A stretch of 64,000 nt of DNA from Phymatolithon calcareum (GCA_977006965.1 OZ345380.1:1054001-1118000); one strand, 5' to 3'; counted from the first letter of the stretch, positions 42,049 to 52,717 are shown. The notes: generated from the sequence alone by a model not told the origin. Translations and numbers: made by a program.

Positions 42049-45000
42049 ATGTCATCCTCTCTACCATCCTCATCCGCGTCCTTCACGCCGTTTCCTCGTA
42101 TTAAAGCCGTCGTTGGCACGTCCAGATCGATCAGTGGTTTGAAGCCTATCGATTGCTATGTGTCACTTTCATCCGACCTTCGTCTTCTCGCCGTCAAGCG
42201 TCATCCAGAATCGCCATCATCCGTGCTTGCCTTTCGCAAAAAGTATCATTGTTTCAAGCTGGAGCGAATGTCCGAACCTTCACCGCGAGTTGTCACTCCA
42301 TTTGAGCAATTTGTTTCTTGCCGTGTTGCGCCTGATGACAGTCATTCAGCCGGCCTCTCTGTCAGAATCACTGAAGGTGAGACGAGAGTGCTACTTTTTT
42401 TCCAGGATTCTGAGACACACAACAAATGGCTCGCAGACCTACGCCACCGTGTGGCTCCCCTTTCCATTCTTCTCGACTATTTCATGGCAGAAATACGTTC
42501 GAACAGGCCAATTCCGGGAGTCCATATTTCCGTCCCTGACGTTGCTCGTAGAATCACTGAATTTGATAACTGTGAGAATGAGCGGACTGAATCAACCACT
42601 CGATGGGCTATGCGCATCTGTAATATGTTTGCCACTGTTAAAAAACCGATTGACACTGCCTTAGGGCTCGTGGGAGCGCTAGCCGATGCATCGAAACAGG
42701 TGAAAGAGTTGGCCCAGCCGTTGAGCGCAATCGGGTTCGTTGGATGTGCCTTCTCCGTTATTTCGTTGACAGCAACCACTGTTTACCTCGTACGTGAGGA
42801 GCGTGAAGGAAAGCATAAGCTGGCGGGTGCGCTAGAGAAATTGCATGATGCGTCTCTAGTGCTATTGGAATGTTTCGTTGAAATTTTAAGGTCCGGGTTT
42901 CAAAACGACAAGTTGGTAAAGGACGTTTTTAATGTCATCTCTAAGGTCTGGGACGTTGCCGCAACGGTGGAACAGTTCCTATTACGACCCTTGATTGAGC
43001 GCATCTGGAATTCTGAAGAGATCAAGGAGCTTGAAGCCAAAGTGGAAGATGTAACGGCGCGATTGCTCCAAATTCGTACTCTGAAAGAAGTTGCCGAAGT
43101 GAAGAAGGATTTTGGCGAAATGAAGGAGGACGTTGCCGAGTTGAGAGTGGAGATTCAAAAAGGAGTACGTGATGAATTTAAGCCATATTTTCCAGATTGT
43201 ACACAGCTCAGGCAAGGCCTTTTGCTTGATGTTGCTGCAACAACACTTGCTCAACTCAAAGGTCACGTCATTGCAAAGAAATCTAGCGGTGATGAGGCTG
43301 AATCTGCGCTGAGCAATGCCGCTAATAACCTTGTGCGTCGAGTTGCGGTCGCATCAGTCAGTGGCGAAGGAGGTGTGGGAAAGACTAGCGCTTGCAAGCT
43401 TCTGTGCGCGGACCCTGACGTACAGAAGCATTTCGACGGGGGCGCAATTTTGTGGCTTTCACTTGGCCGTGGCGTATTGGACACGAAGGTCAAGAAAAGA
43501 ATAGCGAGCATTGTTGCAGATTGTGGCGGGCGCCTAATCGCGGATAAGATTCGCGAACCGGGGGACGTTGAAGATGCGGTGAGCCTTGCACGTGAATTCT
43601 TTTCAGCGCACCGCATTTTGCTGGTGATTGACAATGTGTGGAAACGTGTCTCTCGCTCGAAGGTGAAAGACTGGATGACGGAATTGTCCAGGATTGCTTC
43701 TTGTGGTGGAAGCGTGGTGGTAATGTCGACAAGGTTCGATGACTTGTCTTCGGCACCCGGCGTGGAACGTGTTCGGCTTGGTCGCCTTAATTTGGAAGAA
43801 GAAAATGGTGCAGACTGGGAAACCGCGAAGACGCTGTACGACTATTATCGAAAAGCTCGTGATAGTGATGAGCATCCTCAAGCACGACCACGATTGGATC
43901 CTGTTAAAGAGGAGTCCACTCGCAAACGAGCACTGAAGCTGTCTTGTGGAATTCCGTTGGCAATTGCGACGATTGGAAGTTTGATTTGTGCACGTAGAAG
44001 TCGTGCCGAATCTGTTCTATCGTCTATTGAGAGGAAGGTGGGCGGCCTGGCTGCCGAGTCCACAGGTGAAGACGCTGCAGCTTTTGTGAACCATGCAGGG
44101 CTCCATGCAGCAATGTCTGAAAGTCTCAAGTTTTTAGACGAATCCAAGTTTAATCGTGATATATTTCATTTTTGTCCAAGCAGTAGACACACTGATGGCG
44201 TTACAAGATTTTCTGCCAACTATGATGGGTTTGTAGATAAGCCTGTGAGCTCTCGATATGCTGCATTGGAGGCAATGGACAAGTCCGCGACACAATTTTC
44301 ATTCGAAATATTACGTCACCTGTGGCATCTGAAGTCAGCATTTGAAGCGGAAGAGGTTGCTCAATGGTTTGTGAATTTGGGGCTTGGGCGGATTGAGAGA
44401 CATGGGGAGTCTAGCGAAGAGGCGGTGTTCAAGCTGCATGATTTACAGTACGCCTATTGCTCCGATGTTTCGTCTTCTTTCTGCGTCAATGACGATGGTT
44501 CACATGCATCCGTTAATGGCCACCAACTTCTCCTCTCAGCATGCGAGTCTACGTTCGGACCTAGAGTCACTGGTGTTGATTGGGCGTCAGTTTGCTTTTC
44601 CTCAGAGCAGCGTTCTGAAGATGTATCTCTCAATGTACCTGAAAAGTCTTTAAGCCTGCATCTTGGGCAGAATTTGTTCAGTCACCTGCGTGAAGCATGC
44701 AAAGATTATCCAGCTCAGGCAGCAGATGAGATGTTCCGGCTATTGACTGATTTTCGGTGGCTGCGTGGTCGTGGTGCAGTGCATGGTCGAGATGGAGTTA
44801 TCTCTGATTTTATGAAGGCCCGGCCATTGATCATTTATTGTGACAGACAGCACTGGCAATCGTACCTTGCACATAGCTGTTTGTTGCAGCGAGTTGCTCA
44901 TCGAGTTCCAGAGCATGCGTATGTTGGCGGTCAATTGGCATGGCATATTTTGGGACGACTTCAAGAGGAAATGCAAAATGGACGTTATTCCGAGTTTGAA

Positions 45001-46965
45001 GTTAGACTTGTGGAGAGGTTCGTTAGGGGCACGGAAGAAAACGTCCATGGAGCTTGGTTACGGCCACGGAGTGGGTGTTTTTCGCGCTTATCGAAGGACC
45101 CTCGCCTAGTTGCTGATATTTCTGTTCGCAAGCAAGACCTCAATTCTTTCCCTGTGGCAGAACTTGGGGATGGAGAGCATATTGTGTCAGGGGGCTCAGG
45201 CTGTGTCCAAATCCACAATATTCTTCCGACGAAACTTGCACTTCGTCATTCAGGATGTGGGAGTGTGGAGCATCTTGCGGTGGGGATACGTGATGAATCA
45301 TATATTGTGTTTTCTGCGAACGGTGTGAGTATATCTGTGATGAAAGTCACAAAAGACAATAGCGAAAAACTGTCTGTGTCTGGTGCCTTTCGTGCGCATC
45401 GTTTTTCTCGTCGACATCATATTTATGGTCTATCGGTGTCCAAAGATGGTCATCAGGTTGCCGTCAGCCAGGAATCGCATGTTACGATGCTAAAGTGTAA
45501 TGGTGGAGATGACTCGCTCGTATACGAGAGGACTTGGGAGTTTGCACTGCCTGATGACCCGCGCTTTCCGTTATCATTAGTGGCGATTTCCCAGTCGGGA
45601 GACTTTGTTGTGGCTGCCCAAAACTCTATGCTCGTTTTCTGTAAGGAGACAGATATTGTGGAAGGATGGCCTTCTCAAAGAAGCCCAACTTATCACGTAT
45701 GTGGAGCGAAAGTTTTGTCCATCGCTCTCTCGCAGAACGGCTCATCACTGCTCGTAGGATTAACTTCTGAAGTTGTTGAAGTGTGGGACACTGCGTCGAA
45801 GAGCCGACGAGGTCGGACCAAATTGCCCGAAGGCTGGAAGAATCGTTGCCTCACAAGACTGTGTGTCTGTTTTCTTGAAGAGTCCCATGGTGCGACTGGA
45901 GCTATCACGGGCGATCGTGCGGTTGTTGGAGTGGATGATTCAGTTGTGGAGTATTGTGGCAAAGATTTGAGCCTCATTACAGAGTATGAACTGTCTTCTC
46001 AGCCTCTCTCGATTTGCGCATGGAGTTCCAGAAGTGGAACGCGGAGAATAGCTGCAGGATGTGAGGATGGCTTGATATGCGTTTTAATTGCCACGAAAGG
46101 TGCCGGTGGCACGCCAGGGGCGTCTGACACGCAAAATAGCATAGCCTACGTTTCGAGCGTCGCTGTTGCGCCAAAGCGAGACTTAATACTCGCAGGACAT
46201 GAAAATGGTATGGTATCGATGTGGAATGCAAGCACGGGCTACCACTGTGGCTCGTTCGAGACCAAGCACTCTGCTCGCGTCACCTGCATTGATGTTAGCG
46301 ATGATAACTGCTTTGCAGTGTCCGGCAGTGACGACACGTCCATTCGAGTGTGGAACTTGATCTCAAAAAATTTTCTGTTCGTACTTAACGGTCACTCAAA
46401 AAGTGTTTACGATGTGAGGTATTCAGGCAATGGACGCATTGTGTCTTCTGACTTAAATGGTGAGGTGAGGGTTTGGCACGATTATGAAGGTGGGCCAGCA
46501 GAGCGATTCGCTTCTGGTTTGGGTATCCGCCGGCTGTTCTTGTCTCAGGATGAAGTGCATTGCTATGCCATTAACTTCTCCAAGAGTATATGTTGGAAAA
46601 TTGCTCTGGAAACCGGACAGATTATCAAGATTCTGCGTTCTTTCAATACCAATCGTTCTGCAAATACCAACGAGACACGCCTATGTATTCCGCAGCAAAA
46701 TGGTGATGTCAATCTGTGCCTGCATTCTGGAAACGTCTGGAAGGCGAGTCCTGTCCATGACGTACAATCAGATATTTCGTTCTCGGAGAGTGCGGCGGAT
46801 GCACAAGAAAGCAACAAAATTAATATCCAATTTGACTGTCCTGTACGGTCCATTGCTGCAGCGTTGACACGCACCGAGACTTTTAGCCCTCCCCATGTTA
46901 TTGTAGCGTGCTGTCTTAAGAATAGAGAAACCCCCGCTATATTGCATTACATGTTTTCAAAATAA
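42049..46965 (+). CDS. NLR-like receptor B: PH-like / helical / NB-ARC / WD40 (1638 aa)
   Basis: Tandem paralogue of receptor A, with the same start (ATG at 42049), single exon and domain order. The P-loop GEGGVGKT begins at residue 439, and Walker B, GIPL and LHD blocks are all kept, so the switch looks intact. By eye, about 60 residues differ from A in the first about 1030 positions, including WKRVSRSK for WKRIPRLK next to Walker B. About 95 differ in the last about 610, in clusters that remodel particular blades. Examples are GAFRAHRFSRRHH for GASHCIVGRPADR and DLNGEVRVWHDYEGGPAE for DWIGTVTIWHYFESRPPM, with small in-frame indels. Both copies are open from start to stop, so both may be functional. 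The ligand and downstream effect are unknown. Confidence 0.85.
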   Translation: MSSSLPSSSASFTPFPRIKAVVGTSRSISGLKPIDCYVSLSSDLRLLAVKRHPESPSSVLAFRKKYHCFKLERMSEPSPRVVTPFEQFVSCRVAPDDSHSAGLSVRITEGETRVLLFFQDSETHNKWLADLRHRVAPLSILLDYFMAEIRSNRPIPGVHISVPDVARRITEFDNCENERTESTTRWAMRICNMFATVKKPIDTALGLVGALADASKQVKELAQPLSAIGFVGCAFSVISLTATTVYLVREEREGKHKLAGALEKLHDASLVLLECFVEILRSGFQNDKLVKDVFNVISKVWDVAATVEQFLLRPLIERIWNSEEIKELEAKVEDVTARLLQIRTLKEVAEVKKDFGEMKEDVAELRVEIQKGVRDEFKPYFPDCTQLRQGLLLDVAATTLAQLKGHVIAKKSSGDEAESALSNAANNLVRRVAVASVSGEGGVGKTSACKLLCADPDVQKHFDGGAILWLSLGRGVLDTKVKKRIASIVADCGGRLIADKIREPGDVEDAVSLAREFFSAHRILLVIDNVWKRVSRSKVKDWMTELSRIASCGGSVVVMSTRFDDLSSAPGVERVRLGRLNLEEENGADWETAKTLYDYYRKARDSDEHPQARPRLDPVKEESTRKRALKLSCGIPLAIATIGSLICARRSRAESVLSSIERKVGGLAAESTGEDAAAFVNHAGLHAAMSESLKFLDESKFNRDIFHFCPSSRHTDGVTRFSANYDGFVDKPVSSRYAALEAMDKSATQFSFEILRHLWHLKSAFEAEEVAQWFVNLGLGRIERHGESSEEAVFKLHDLQYAYCSDVSSSFCVNDDGSHASVNGHQLLLSACESTFGPRVTGVDWASVCFSSEQRSEDVSLNVPEKSLSLHLGQNLFSHLREACKDYPAQAADEMFRLLTDFRWLRGRGAVHGRDGVISDFMKARPLIIYCDRQHWQSYLAHSCLLQRVAHRVPEHAYVGGQLAWHILGRLQEEMQNGRYSEFEVRLVERFVRGTEENVHGAWLRPRSGCFSRLSKDPRLVADISVRKQDLNSFPVAELGDGEHIVSGGSGCVQIHNILPTKLALRHSGCGSVEHLAVGIRDESYIVFSANGVSISVMKVTKDNSEKLSVSGAFRAHRFSRRHHIYGLSVSKDGHQVAVSQESHVTMLKCNGGDDSLVYERTWEFALPDDPRFPLSLVAISQSGDFVVAAQNSMLVFCKETDIVEGWPSQRSPTYHVCGAKVLSIALSQNGSSLLVGLTSEVVEVWDTASKSRRGRTKLPEGWKNRCLTRLCVCFLEESHGATGAITGDRAVVGVDDSVVEYCGKDLSLITEYELSSQPLSICAWSSRSGTRRIAAGCEDGLICVLIATKGAGGTPGASDTQNSIAYVSSVAVAPKRDLILAGHENGMVSMWNASTGYHCGSFETKHSARVTCIDVSDDNCFAVSGSDDTSIRVWNLISKNFLFVLNGHSKSVYDVRYSGNGRIVSSDLNGEVRVWHDYEGGPAERFASGLGIRRLFLSQDEVHCYAINFSKSICWKIALETGQIIKILRSFNTNRSANTNETRLCIPQQNGDVNLCLHSGNVWKASPVHDVQSDISFSESAADAQESNKINIQFDCPVRSIAAALTRTETFSPPHVIVACCLKNRETPAILHYMFSK

Positions 46966-48440
46966 AGCAGATACACCATCGTTCAACCGTCTTTGAAAGA
47001 AGTGCTGCAGTGTTGCTGGTTGAGGCAATTGACCAAGTGAGAGTGCGCGCGAATTGCACGGGTGTTGGGCGGTTTCTGCTGTCGATATAGATTTGTGAGG
47101 GACGAGCGCAATTACGAGAAAGAAAATAAAGGTGAGGTGGAAGAAAGGGTAATCGTTTAAACAAACAGAACCACGCATCGGACTACACGAAAACACAATG
47201 CCAGTGTCAAAAGTTCAACTACATGCTGTCTTGTTCAGTACAAGGCAACGTGTGGTTGCCCCTCAGTAGACACACAACCTGCATACCGTTGTGTCAGTGC
47301 CTTCATCACATGTCCTATTCCACTACAGCAAAATGGCGAAGCTGCGTCGTACACTCAAATCACTGCTACCACCGTATGGCATGACGTTGCGCTGCTTGGT
47401 CGACAGACCAGTAGTGCCGTTGCAATTACTCAGCGAGAGCACCAACAGTGCTCCGAGCTTCAGCCCACAGATCACAAACAGCAAATTTTACTTCTTCCGC
47501 AATACAACCAAACACAGCTCCAAGTCTGACACAGATCGACGCCCCTCTAACTTGCCCCCTGGGCCAAGCGTATAAGGGGGTTCCCATACTCCTCACGCAC
47601 GGGCATATGTAGGATACAACTTAGGAGGCCAACAACGGCCGCGATAGCGCCACGCGGCAGCGCACAAACCATATGTAGCACGCCTGTATCCTTGCGGTGT
47701 TCTGCCCATTTCAGCGGCCCCGACCTTCAGCCCAAAACATGTCATGTCGCTATCCAGCCGATCTGGTCAGCGAGTGCCGCTGACGACGAACATCATTTCA
47801 TGCGCCCTTCCCCTGCGCCCATCGCCGGGTTAGCGCAAACATCCATCCGAATCACCTGCCATCAACCAGTCGTCGTCTTGGCGCGCCTGTCAGCGCTCAT
47901 CCATTACCCGAGTTTGCAGCGCGCACGACCATCCGTTATGTATAGGCGAGAATCCACGACCCCAACGTAAGGATGCACCGACACAACCGCCGCGCCCAAC
48001 GGACGTTTGTATACATTGAGCTTTTCCCTGGGACTATTTCATCGAGCTGCCCCTCCCCGTGTGCAACGGGCAAAGAACCCTTTAACCTTCCAGAACTTGG
48101 CGTTCAAGTCGACAGTCTTCCATCATCCGGCCAACGTGCCACATACCAGCATTGCGATGATCATCATCACAGCGCTGATATGTTGGGCTTGTCGATGATC
48201 GACAAGCCGACTTTCAGCCAAACTCGTTTTGTGCAACAGTGCCATTTATGCCATATCCTTAGGCAATGTTTCCGTGGTTCGTGGAACTCATAACATGTAT
48301 AAATTTTTCTGAATTTTGATTACTTTTCGCTCACGCCACCGGTGGGTGACCTGCCATCTTTCCATCAAATCGACGTTGACTCTACTCAGAGCCTTGCTTA
48401 TTCCATCGCCAGGGATCTTGTAATTGTGCCCTCCAAAGCA
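46966..48440. other. Intergenic, unit B: between the NLR gene and uS17m
   Basis: Highly similar to 35139-36611 with small indels. A microORF at 48007-48198 (FHHPANVPHTSIAMIII) also exists in A, but all A/B differences in it change amino acids. No gene is called. The last about 130 bp, conserved between units, should contain the uS17m promoter and 5' UTR. Confidence 0.5.
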
Positions 48441-49157
48441 ATGCTTCGTTCGATCGGCCTAGTCGGGCGGCGCGCCCTCGCTACGGCCGCGATGGGACCG
48501 GCAGCGTCCCCCACAGTCCCTCCGCCCGGCGTCCCGGCAAGTCTGGGAGCGAAAAAGCTTTATGAAACGCCTTCGTTCCGCACACAGAAGGAGCCTGTGT
48601 ACCGTCTACCGTACTACGGTGCGGCTCACGAGGAGATCGCGGCTCTTTCGGACGCTGAAGTGAACCGCGCGCTACGAGTATATGGCGGCTTAATGCGCAA
48701 ATACGATGAACCCGAAGTGCTACGACAGCGCTTGCAAGCGGCAGTGAGGGCAGACTACCGTCCGAAACAATTGACTATTGCTGGGGTGGTTGTGTCGGAC
48801 AAAATGGACAAGAGTGTCGTGGTGGCTGCACGAAGACAGGCTTATGAACGGAAGTTAAGACTGAAGTACTTCAAGACGAGACGATTCATGGCGCATGATG
48901 AACTTAACCTTTGTCGGGAGGGCGATCAAGTGGTCATTCGGAGCTGTAGACCGCTTTCAAAGCGGAAGACGCATGTCGTTGTGGAGAACTTTGGGGATAG
49001 GACGCGTGTCGGGGAGGATACGAGGTGTATTGATCTTGACGCTCTTGATGACAGCCCCGTGGAGAGCGAGATGGATGAAGAAGGTGAAGTGGTGGACAAG
49101 GATGAATCAATGGCGGACGGTGATGCTGCGGTGGAATTTGCGTCGAATAAGCAGTAG
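48441..49157 (+). CDS. MRPS17: Mitochondrial small-subunit ribosomal protein uS17m (238 aa)
   Basis: ATG at 48441; an upstream in-frame extension lacks Met. Residues 1-20 (MLRSIGLVGRRALATAAM) form a basic amphipathic mitochondrial presequence. About 25-105 is a lineage-specific extension. About 110-185 is the S17 OB-fold: TIAGVVVSDKMDKSVVV, KYFKTRRFMAHDE, and the signature GDQVVIRSCRPLSKRKTH, where the RPLSK loop contacts 16S-type rRNA. The last about 40 residues are acidic and probably disordered. It is longer than bacterial S17 (about 85 aa), as expected for a mitochondrial form. It is the only complete copy in the window and convergent with the membrane-protein gene to its right. Confidence 0.9.
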   Translation: MLRSIGLVGRRALATAAMGPAASPTVPPPGVPASLGAKKLYETPSFRTQKEPVYRLPYYGAAHEEIAALSDAEVNRALRVYGGLMRKYDEPEVLRQRLQAAVRADYRPKQLTIAGVVVSDKMDKSVVVAARRQAYERKLRLKYFKTRRFMAHDELNLCREGDQVVIRSCRPLSKRKTHVVVENFGDRTRVGEDTRCIDLDALDDSPVESEMDEEGEVVDKDESMADGDAAVEFASNKQ

Positions 49158-49482
49158 GAGATGTGAAAAGAATGGGTGTTGAGCAGTTGTTAAATATTTA
49201 TCAGGAAGAGATGCTAGCTACTAGCCCAGATATATGCGTGGTAAGCGTGGATTGGCCTTGAAGGAATGGATCCGTTCAAGCTGCTTCGCTGGATATTGTG
49301 TCAGTTATGTTACAAGCCATGGTCGAATGACCCGATGCGTTGTCGAAGCATGAATGTCAAGCGCGAGCTTCGAAAACGGCGCAAGATATACTCAATAACA
49401 TGAAGGTCGAATAAGCGAGACGAGGTTGCAGTACCGAATCACCGTGCGGGAATTGGATAACCGGAACCGGAGATGCACAACC
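49158..49482. other. Convergent 3' spacer
   Basis: This lies between uS17m (+) and the four-pass membrane protein gene (-). No ORF or repeat is seen. It must contain both 3' UTRs. Confidence 0.5.
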
Positions 49483-50212
49483 CTAATAATGGGATTCCTC
49501 GTCATCGATTATCGATTCTCCGTCTGACGATAGGGACGGCGATGCTCGCGACTTGGTGCCCATGCGTGCGGCGATGACGGAGGATGCGCAACTCATAATG
49601 GCAAGCATCCATGAAAACACAATGAGCACATTCGCTGCCGGTGGAGCCTTCTTCGACTTGACGGCTGTAAACACAATGCCGGCAACAAACTGCACACGGA
49701 AACACACGACGCGAAGACCAGTTAGATGATACGATGCGGCGATGGGAGTTTAGACGATGAAGAGGAATGACAATGTAAAACTTACCCACCAGAGAAATAA
49801 CCAGCCGAAAATAACCGTTTCGACATTATGCGGCAGTTCCGCAGCGGTGCAATAATCCATGCAGTGCCACACAATGGCAATAGTGAGAATGGCAAAGGCG
49901 ATAGCAGCCCAAGCGATCTGCAAAGAAAACGAGGTGCCAAATTGACGGTCAGCGGGCATGCTTCGCGCGGCGCAACGTGTCGCGGAAGAGAATGTCGTCG
50001 AGATGCATGCGGGATGGGAGACGTACTCCAAATTTACAGCGACTGGTTCCCAAGGTCTGTGTGATGCTGCACACATCCCCCCGGCCTCCTTCTGCACGCG
50101 ATAATTGTTGTCCCTTCTGGATAAGTTGACTGGGAATGATGCCAAGTACAACAACAGTCCAGATCCATTCGAACAGGTAGAGCACAAGACGAGCCGTCTC
50201 TGCAACCGCCAT
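49483..50212 (-). CDS. Four-pass membrane protein, MARVEL-like topology, three exons (174 aa)
   Basis: Exons are 50212-50027, 49917-49786 and 49689-49483. Introns of 109 nt (donor GTACGT, acceptor TTTGCAG) and 96 nt (donor GTAAGT, acceptor TGTGCAG) are both in phase 0, and splicing yields 174 aa. Predicted membrane segments are about 8-30 (VLYLFEWIWTVVVLGIIP), 63-84 (IAWAAIAFAILTIAIVWH), 94-115 (WLFLWWFVAGIVF) and 124-147 (VLIVFSWMLAIMSCASSVI). Both ends are cytosolic by the four-pass pattern, and the tail is Ser/Asp/Glu-rich (SLSSDGESIIDDEES). Size and topology suit the MARVEL/CASP-like group, which organises membrane domains or vesicle traffic. That assignment rests on topology alone. The second intron splits the third membrane helix. 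Confidence 0.7.
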
Positions 50213-52717
50213 TGTTGGGGTTTAAATGCAGAGTGAATATTACGCGGGAATGGTGGGAGGCGAGGGGAGTGTTGAGCAAGTGCTGCGGCGTGATGGCTAC
50301 GGTCGTTAATCACCGCGCGGTGCACGCGCCCTTTGTACAGTACTCGGCCTTGCAGCGGCACGGGAGAGCATGCGGTGCAACATCTCATACTCCCGGGTGT
50401 ACCTCCATAGAAATGGCTTAAAATAGGGCATTTGTGAGTACGATGATCGCTGCAGTGCAATTGGACAGCAGGTTGCCAATCGTATTGTCGTATTTTGCAA
50501 CGGTAGCCCAGTAGCTTGTTTTTTTAAAACAATTTGGAAGGTGCATCATGAGATGGGCCCCATGTGTGATTATGCGCGTTTGGGACAAGACTTTGATTGG
50601 TTTGTGGCGGCGATTTGAGAAGGCTATTGATACTTCGTGCCGTTACGCATTGCTCTCTTCCGTTACGGAGCACTAATGATTGCAATCAGTCTGGGAGCGC
50701 ACAGCAGTAAGAGAAGTGACAGATTTCGAGCCGTTCGAAATCCAGCAAGAGACTCCTGTCTGTCCAGCGGTGGTCCACCTCAATGGCAAGAGGATAAATA
50801 GATAGATAACATTTCTCCGAAAATGCTTTTTTTCGCGAGTGTGGATTTCGCAAATCAATTTTACACCTTGACAACAGATTTCAACTGTATTAGTGATCAG
50901 GCACATCCACGTCTTAGTGGGGCGATTTTGTACTCTTCAGTGAGCAATATATCAAATGGAAGCGCCTTGGTTTACTACAACTGTGTACATGCTGCATCGC
51001 CCTGTTTAATTGTCGAACGTAGAACCGTTTACGCAGGCAGCTGTAGTGACAGAAAGAGCCATCGCTTAAATTGCACCTTGACGACCCGTCAACGACAAAC
51101 TCTAACGTGATGCACTCAATGACGATGGCACTTTGCAACGGTTTTGCCGGAGAGTAAGAAATCAGAATGCGCCCCAGTCGGATGTTGTGGAAGTGATAGA
51201 ATCAGATATGGCTGGGTCTCTTTTTAAACAAGCCACTCTACGTTGGAATACCATGTCTGTGCTTCTCAGGATTCTGCGATGAATTTGCAATCAGAAGAAC
51301 TGGACCATGCAATGGTAGATGCAGCCTTCCAGGAACTTCGAAAAATATGTTTGGCGCACTCGATAGGACCGGAATGGTCATTGAAAAATCCTGGTTGCGA
51401 AACGGAGAGACAACGGTCGAATCATTTCCAATTTGCCTCAGCTCTGCCCAGATGCTTCTACTTAGTCCGAAACTATTCCAAATGCGTCTCGTTTCATGCC
51501 AAATTTTCTCCGTGTGATGGCTCTGCGCTACCCTAAATGCTACGGAGTGCAAAGTCTTGTTGCATTAAAATTCCTTCTTTCGTTGTAGATTAGCATACTC
51601 TCAGGTAGGATGAGTTCATTGAGGACGTGATGGAAATCTTTGTAAAATCCGACATTGTGTTGGTCCGATTTTACCATGCTTCTGCAAATAGTCGTAAACG
51701 TCGGAAGTAAATTTCCAACTATATATCGAAAAATGATTTAGTAAGAGCTGCATGCAAGCGCATGCGGAAAGAATCTTTTCATGAAACGCGAAAGTCACCC
51801 ATTCCAAAGACCTCCAAAACGATCGCCGCTCCGCGCCCACCCGTTATTGTGCTGATCTGCATTTGTGCATTTCGAACTAATTTTGTGAATTCTCAGTTCC
51901 ATACGCAACTCGCAGAACGTGGTTTATCAAGGCCAGGTAATGCGTCATCACGTTTAGTGCTTGCCATACCGCACCATCTCCCCCCCCCAAAAAAAAAACC
52001 TAAATGCTACATAGCGTACAGTGTGACTCAACAAGGTTCCTCCTGCCTGCCACTAAATTTAGAGCGAAATCACACCCGTGTTGCCCGACAACATTTAGAA
52101 CAACACGCCACTGGGATTGAGCGAGACGATAGAAAGCTCCGCAGTTTGCAATTCCGCTCTTTCAGAATGCATTCCTACCGCTCTCTGCTAATTGTTCCAC
52201 CTGATTTATTGGATGCCTGTCGAACATTGAGAACTGCAGAAACCGCTTTGGCTAGGAGAAATGCCTACCGGAAGTTTAACCTTCCATCGGTACAACCAGG
52301 GGCACTATCGCTAGGAATGTTTTTGGAACAGAGAGAAAGGCGCGGATGTGCCAACAGAGACAAGAAAACCAAGCGAGCACGTCGAAATGGGAACGACACC
52401 GCTCACCTGGTTCTTTTGTCTCTGGTGATGATCACGGTCTATTTAGCCGGCGTACAACGTATCGTGTCGTCTATGCGGCTTACCGTGGCAATTCCTACGG
52501 TGTACCCGCTAATTGGAGCATGAGAGGACCATGAAATAGAAAATTTCGCTTAATCAGACGTACAATTAGAGCCTTCCAATAACACACGGCCATAGTTACT
52601 TCCCTTTAAACAAAACAGGAACTACAGTACACACACGAAACACTCTACCTTTTGTCGCACGCAAACGCGCAACGGAACCTATTAATAAAACAATCGTCAT
52701 CCACATCGTACGCATCA
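50213..52717. other. No confident gene; decayed ORFs
   Basis: The GC-rich start (50213-50420) is probably 5' UTR/promoter of the gene to the left. Frames near 51130-51280 (DVVEVIESDMAGSLFKQATL) and 52190-52530 (LLDACRTLRTAETALARRN, then SPGSFVSGDDHGLFSRRTTY in another frame) look like pieces of old coding sequence. I recognise neither. Confidence 0.4.

Larger units (their letters stand above)
39355..48617 (+). repeat. Tandem segmental duplication, unit B
   Basis: Partner of 29316-36788. Homology starts at TTTGACTTCTGCAG directly after element E and is interrupted by the insertion at 39799-41737 plus a 37-bp AATTATT-flanked difference just left of it. It ends at uS17m codon 59, beyond which only unit B continues into the rest of the gene. 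Unit B is therefore the one attached to the original flank on the right. Confidence 0.9.

Noticed and set aside
49750-50460. Minus-strand ORF of 236 codons
   Set aside because: It reads through both introns of the four-pass membrane protein in another frame. The spliced frame gives four clean membrane helices and canonical splice sites.
51762-52523. Plus-strand ORF of 253 codons
   Set aside because: It contains a poly-Lys stretch from a simple C/A run and no motif. Only its 3' half has protein-like composition, and that continues in another frame.
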